Positions 61,640-64,000 of a stretch of 64,000 nt of DNA are shown piece by piece. Location: contig JAGNKU010000020.1 of NCBI GenBank assembly GCA_017999985.1, forward strand, positions 1 to 64,000, given 5' to 3'. Both the position numbers and the translations under genes were made by a program. Under the pieces are notes generated by a model. It did not search any database and was not told where the DNA came from. It saw only the letters and a program-made list of their open reading frames with translations. Position 1 is the first letter of the stretch; every line of letters begins with the position of its first letter. Source of the DNA: Phycisphaerae bacterium (GTDB lineage Bacteria; Planctomycetota; Phycisphaerae; UBA1845; Fen-1342).

Positions 61640-63697
61640 ATGTCATTCCGCCGGATCGCAATCTCAATTCTCGCCGGAGTACTCCTGCTGGGTGGCCTGC
61701 CGCCGGCGGTGCGGGCCGATGACGACATCAAGGCGAAGATCGCCGCCGCGGGGGACGAGAAAAAACACAACGCGGACGCGGTGGTCGTGCTGGATGAGAC
61801 GGACGTCACCGTCCGGCCGAGCGGGATCGGCACGGCGCGCAGTCACATCGTGACCAAGATCCTGCGCGACGCGGCGATCCGCACGCAGTCGGTGCAGGTG
61901 TTCCCCTACGACCCGAACACGAACCGGCTGGAGCTGATCGCGGTCCGCGTGTACCGCGCGGACGGGACCGTCGAGGAGCTGCCGCTGGACAAGAAGGCCC
62001 AGCAGCCGCAGCCGTCGTGGGGCGTGTTCTGGGGCACACAGCAATACCTCGTGACGGTGCCGCGGCTGGCGGTGGGCGACGCGGTCGAGACCATCAGCGA
62101 GATGACCGGGTTCAATGTGGCGTATTTGGAGGGCGCGGAGGCCCAACCCACCGGCGGGACGCCGGTGCCACAGGTGCCACAGGTGCCCCCCGGGGAGGCG
62201 CAGCTCAATGCCAAGGGCGAGGTGTTGAACCCGCCGGTGCCGGGACATTGGCACGACGAAGTGCACTTTTGGTCGGACCGGCCGGTGATCGAGAAGCGCT
62301 ACACGGTGCGGTTGCCGAAGGACAAGCCGCTGCAGTTCGAAGTGTACAACGGCGAGCTGCGGCCGGCGGTCACGCTCGAAGGCGACCAGGTCGTGTACTC
62401 CTTCGAGAAGAAGGACCTGAAGCCGCTGCCCAGCGAGCCATCGATGGAGCCGTGGCCGAACGTGGCCCCGAAGCTGCTGCTGGCGACGCTGCCGACGTGG
62501 GAGGACAAGGCGCGCTGGCTGTATCAGGTCAGCGAGCCGCAGTTCGAGCCCGACGACGCGATTAGGGCGAAGGTCGCCGAGGTCATCAAGGACTGCAAGA
62601 CGGACGAGGAGAAGTACACCGCGCTCAATCATTGGGTGGCGGAGAATATCCGCTACGCCGGCACGAGCCGCGGCATGTGCGAGGGGTACACGATCCACTC
62701 CTGCAGGGAAACGTTTCACGACCGGGCGGGCGTGTGCAAGGACAAGGCGGGGATGCTGGCCGGGATGTTGCGCGTGGCGGGGTTCGACTCGTTCGTTTGC
62801 ATGACGATGGCGCGGCAGCGCGTGGACCGCATTCCGGCGGACCAGTTCAACCACTGCGTGACGTGCATTCGCAAGCCGGACGGGGCGCTCATCCTGCTGG
62901 ACCCGACGTGGATGCCGAAGAGCCGTGACAACTGGTCGACGCTGGAGCCGAACCAGCACGTGGTGTACGGGCTGCCGGAGGGCAAGGAGCTGTCGACCTC
63001 GCCGTACTTCCCGCCGGAGGAATGCCAGGCAACCTGGCGGTGCGTCAGCATCGTGCACGATGACAACAAGCTGACGGGGGCATTCGGATTTGAGGCGGTG
63101 GGCACGCCGGAGGGCCGGCTGCGGCGAGCACTGGCAGGTGTGCCGCCGGCGGAGCGGGCGAACTACTTCGACCAGACGGTGCAGCGGCTGAGCCCGAACG
63201 CGGTGGTGCAGAGCGTGGCGTGCGACGAGCCGGACGATTTTGCGCGGCCGCTGCACATCCGCTGCGACTTTGCGGCGCCGCGGTTCGTGCTGGGTGACGG
63301 ACAGCAGCGGATGTTGGCGCTGCCAATGCTGCAGACGATCTTCGGCGACCGCACGCTCTCCGACTTGTTCGGGCAGACCGGGCCGGCCGAGCGGAAGTAC
63401 GGGTTGAAGCTCTGGGCCTCGCGGCGGGCGCTGTTCGAGGAGACGATCAAGCTGCCGGCGGGGTGGACGGTGAAGAAGCTGCCGGAGGCGGTCGATATGG
63501 ACGGGCCCTCGGCGGGGTTGCACTTCAAGATCGAGAGCAAGGAGGGGGAAATCCAGTACACGTGCGACCTGATCATCAAGAACTGGATCGTGCCGCCGGC
63601 GGACTACGCGAACTTCAAGCAGGTGATGGAGAAATTCGAGGAGTTGACGGGGCGCGTCGTGACGTGCGAGCGGGAGGGTGGCCATGCGCAGCGCTAG
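61640..63697 (+). CDS. Secreted DUF3857/transglutaminase-like protein
   Basis: 685 aa. ATG 61640 starts a signal peptide (AISILAGVLLLGGLPPAVRA). The DUF3857 N-terminal domain (about 40-260) has VVVLDETDVTVRPSGIGTAR and VRVYRADGTVEELPLDKKAQ. The transglutaminase-like core (about 300-470) shows the triad: Cys in DRAGVCKDKAGMLAGMLRVA, His in FNHCVTCIRKPDGALILLDP, Asp in LLDPTWMPKS. A C-terminal beta region (DUF2569/3858-type position) follows to the end. Usual layout for this periplasmic or surface family, whose substrates are unknown. A second DUF3857 gene starts directly downstream. Confidence 0.92.
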   Translation: MSFRRIAISILAGVLLLGGLPPAVRADDDIKAKIAAAGDEKKHNADAVVVLDETDVTVRPSGIGTARSHIVTKILRDAAIRTQSVQVFPYDPNTNRLELIAVRVYRADGTVEELPLDKKAQQPQPSWGVFWGTQQYLVTVPRLAVGDAVETISEMTGFNVAYLEGAEAQPTGGTPVPQVPQVPPGEAQLNAKGEVLNPPVPGHWHDEVHFWSDRPVIEKRYTVRLPKDKPLQFEVYNGELRPAVTLEGDQVVYSFEKKDLKPLPSEPSMEPWPNVAPKLLLATLPTWEDKARWLYQVSEPQFEPDDAIRAKVAEVIKDCKTDEEKYTALNHWVAENIRYAGTSRGMCEGYTIHSCRETFHDRAGVCKDKAGMLAGMLRVAGFDSFVCMTMARQRVDRIPADQFNHCVTCIRKPDGALILLDPTWMPKSRDNWSTLEPNQHVVYGLPEGKELSTSPYFPPEECQATWRCVSIVHDDNKLTGAFGFEAVGTPEGRLRRALAGVPPAERANYFDQTVQRLSPNAVVQSVACDEPDDFARPLHIRCDFAAPRFVLGDGQQRMLALPMLQTIFGDRTLSDLFGQTGPAERKYGLKLWASRRALFEETIKLPAGWTVKKLPEAVDMDGPSAGLHFKIESKEGEIQYTCDLIIKNWIVPPADYANFKQVMEKFEELTGRVVTCEREGGHAQR

Positions 63698-63764
63698 TAC
63701 TCGTCCCAGGCCGGCCAGCGTCGCGTTTGGTGTCAGATGTCACCTCCTTGCCCGGACAGAATCC

Positions 63765-64000
63765 ATGCGTGAAATCGGAATGCGTGCTCGTGTCGTGCGT
63801 GTGCCCGCCTACGCCGTGCTGGCGTTCGCGCTGGGGCTCGTCAGTGTGCAGCCGGTCGCGGCTCAGGCGCCGCCGGCGCCGGATGCGGTCATCGAGTTGT
63901 GGGAGCAGAACTGGACGCTGAACGCCGACGGCTCGACGGTTTACCACGACAAGCGGCACGTACAGTTGAACAGCGACAGGGCATACGGCGAGTTTGGTGA
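63765..64000 (+). CDS. DUF3857-type secreted protein, partial (runs off the window)
   Basis: At least 78 codons, open to the window edge. Signal peptide VPAYAVLAFALGLVSVQPVAA, then VIELWEQNWTLNADGSTVYH and NSDRAYGEFG, which match the opening strands of DUF3857. ATG 63684 in the same frame has GGGAGGG 5-6 nt upstream and would overlap the previous stop by 14 nt; it is a real alternative start. Probably a paralogue of the preceding gene and co-transcribed with it. Confidence 0.75.
   Translation, partial: MREIGMRARVVRVPAYAVLAFALGLVSVQPVAAQAPPAPDAVIELWEQNWTLNADGSTVYHDKRHVQLNSDRAYGEFG

Noticed and set aside
1-64000. tRNA, rRNA, CRISPR, insertion sequences or prophage
   Set aside because: I scanned for T-loop words, regularly spaced short repeats and transposase or integrase motifs and found none that held up. 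The few GGTTCGA-like words lie inside coding sequence.

Overview
This is a high-GC bacterial chromosome segment that most resembles the Planctomycetota, probably a Phycisphaerae-like lineage. The evidence is: secreted proteins built from DCNGNGIPDECD-type repeats, 'GACC' cysteine modules, GEVED domains and dockerin-like EF-hand pairs ending in DINPFVALLSNP-like strings; short PEP-CTERM tails of the form VPEPASLALLALALVLRRR; flagellar genes (fliS, fliD); a rho gene; and a futalosine-pathway MqnD-family protein. No rRNA, tRNA, CRISPR array, phage or transposase gene was seen.

Layout. 1-2.3 kb: secreted protein of 13-14 RCC1-like blades with a dockerin-like tail. 2.6-8.1 kb: DegT/DnrJ aminotransferase, a MsbA-like ABC exporter carrying an inserted PDZ-like domain, guaB and a lipoprotein. 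8.1-17.5 kb: methyltransferase, GNAT enzyme, YfcE-like phosphoesterase, rho, FAH-family hydrolase, zinc-ribbon protein, rsgA, a PEP-CTERM gene split by an in-frame TGA that is followed by a SECIS-like hairpin, a ThuA-like protein and a GspG-like pseudopilin. 17.6-25.6 kb: envelope genes (OB-like protein, GT39-like glycosyltransferase, PAP2-like protein), B12-binding radical SAM protein, HGSNAT-like acyltransferase, PKD-like lipoprotein and a prepilin. 25.7-36.8 kb: cysS, TMTC-like TPR membrane protein, possible ACP phosphodiesterase, DUF6345-like secreted protein, dprA, a small lipoprotein, an esterase and mqnD. 36.8-40.5 kb: fliS and an unusually long fliD.

40.7-58.1 kb holds the most striking feature. 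A two-gene cassette is repeated three times in tandem on the minus strand. Each copy has a giant cysteine-rich secreted protein (1577, 1650 or 1607 aa) ending in a dockerin-like EF-hand pair and a proline-rich tail finishing in PVIR. It is followed by a 182-aa PEP-CTERM protein whose sequence pattern looks like a cohesin fold. I infer a membrane-anchored, cohesin-dockerin-like surface display system. The copies are mosaics: 751 bp around the small gene appear identical between two copies, and about 1.17 kb inside the giant genes appear identical between a different pair, which suggests gene conversion. Each cassette has a hairpin between its two genes and a terminator hairpin at its end.

58.7-64.0 kb: EamA transporter, PTP-like lipoprotein, zinc-ribbon membrane protein, and two adjacent DUF3857-type genes (the first with a transglutaminase core), the second cut by the window edge.

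Several genes without a Shine-Dalgarno site (ABC exporter, guaB, rsgA, PTP-like and zinc-ribbon membrane genes) have a -10-like hexamer 6-8 nt before the ATG, which suggests leaderless transcripts. Start codons were chosen by ribosome-binding site, signal peptide and family start, so many differ from the longest open frame. All family assignments come from motif reading, not database searches.
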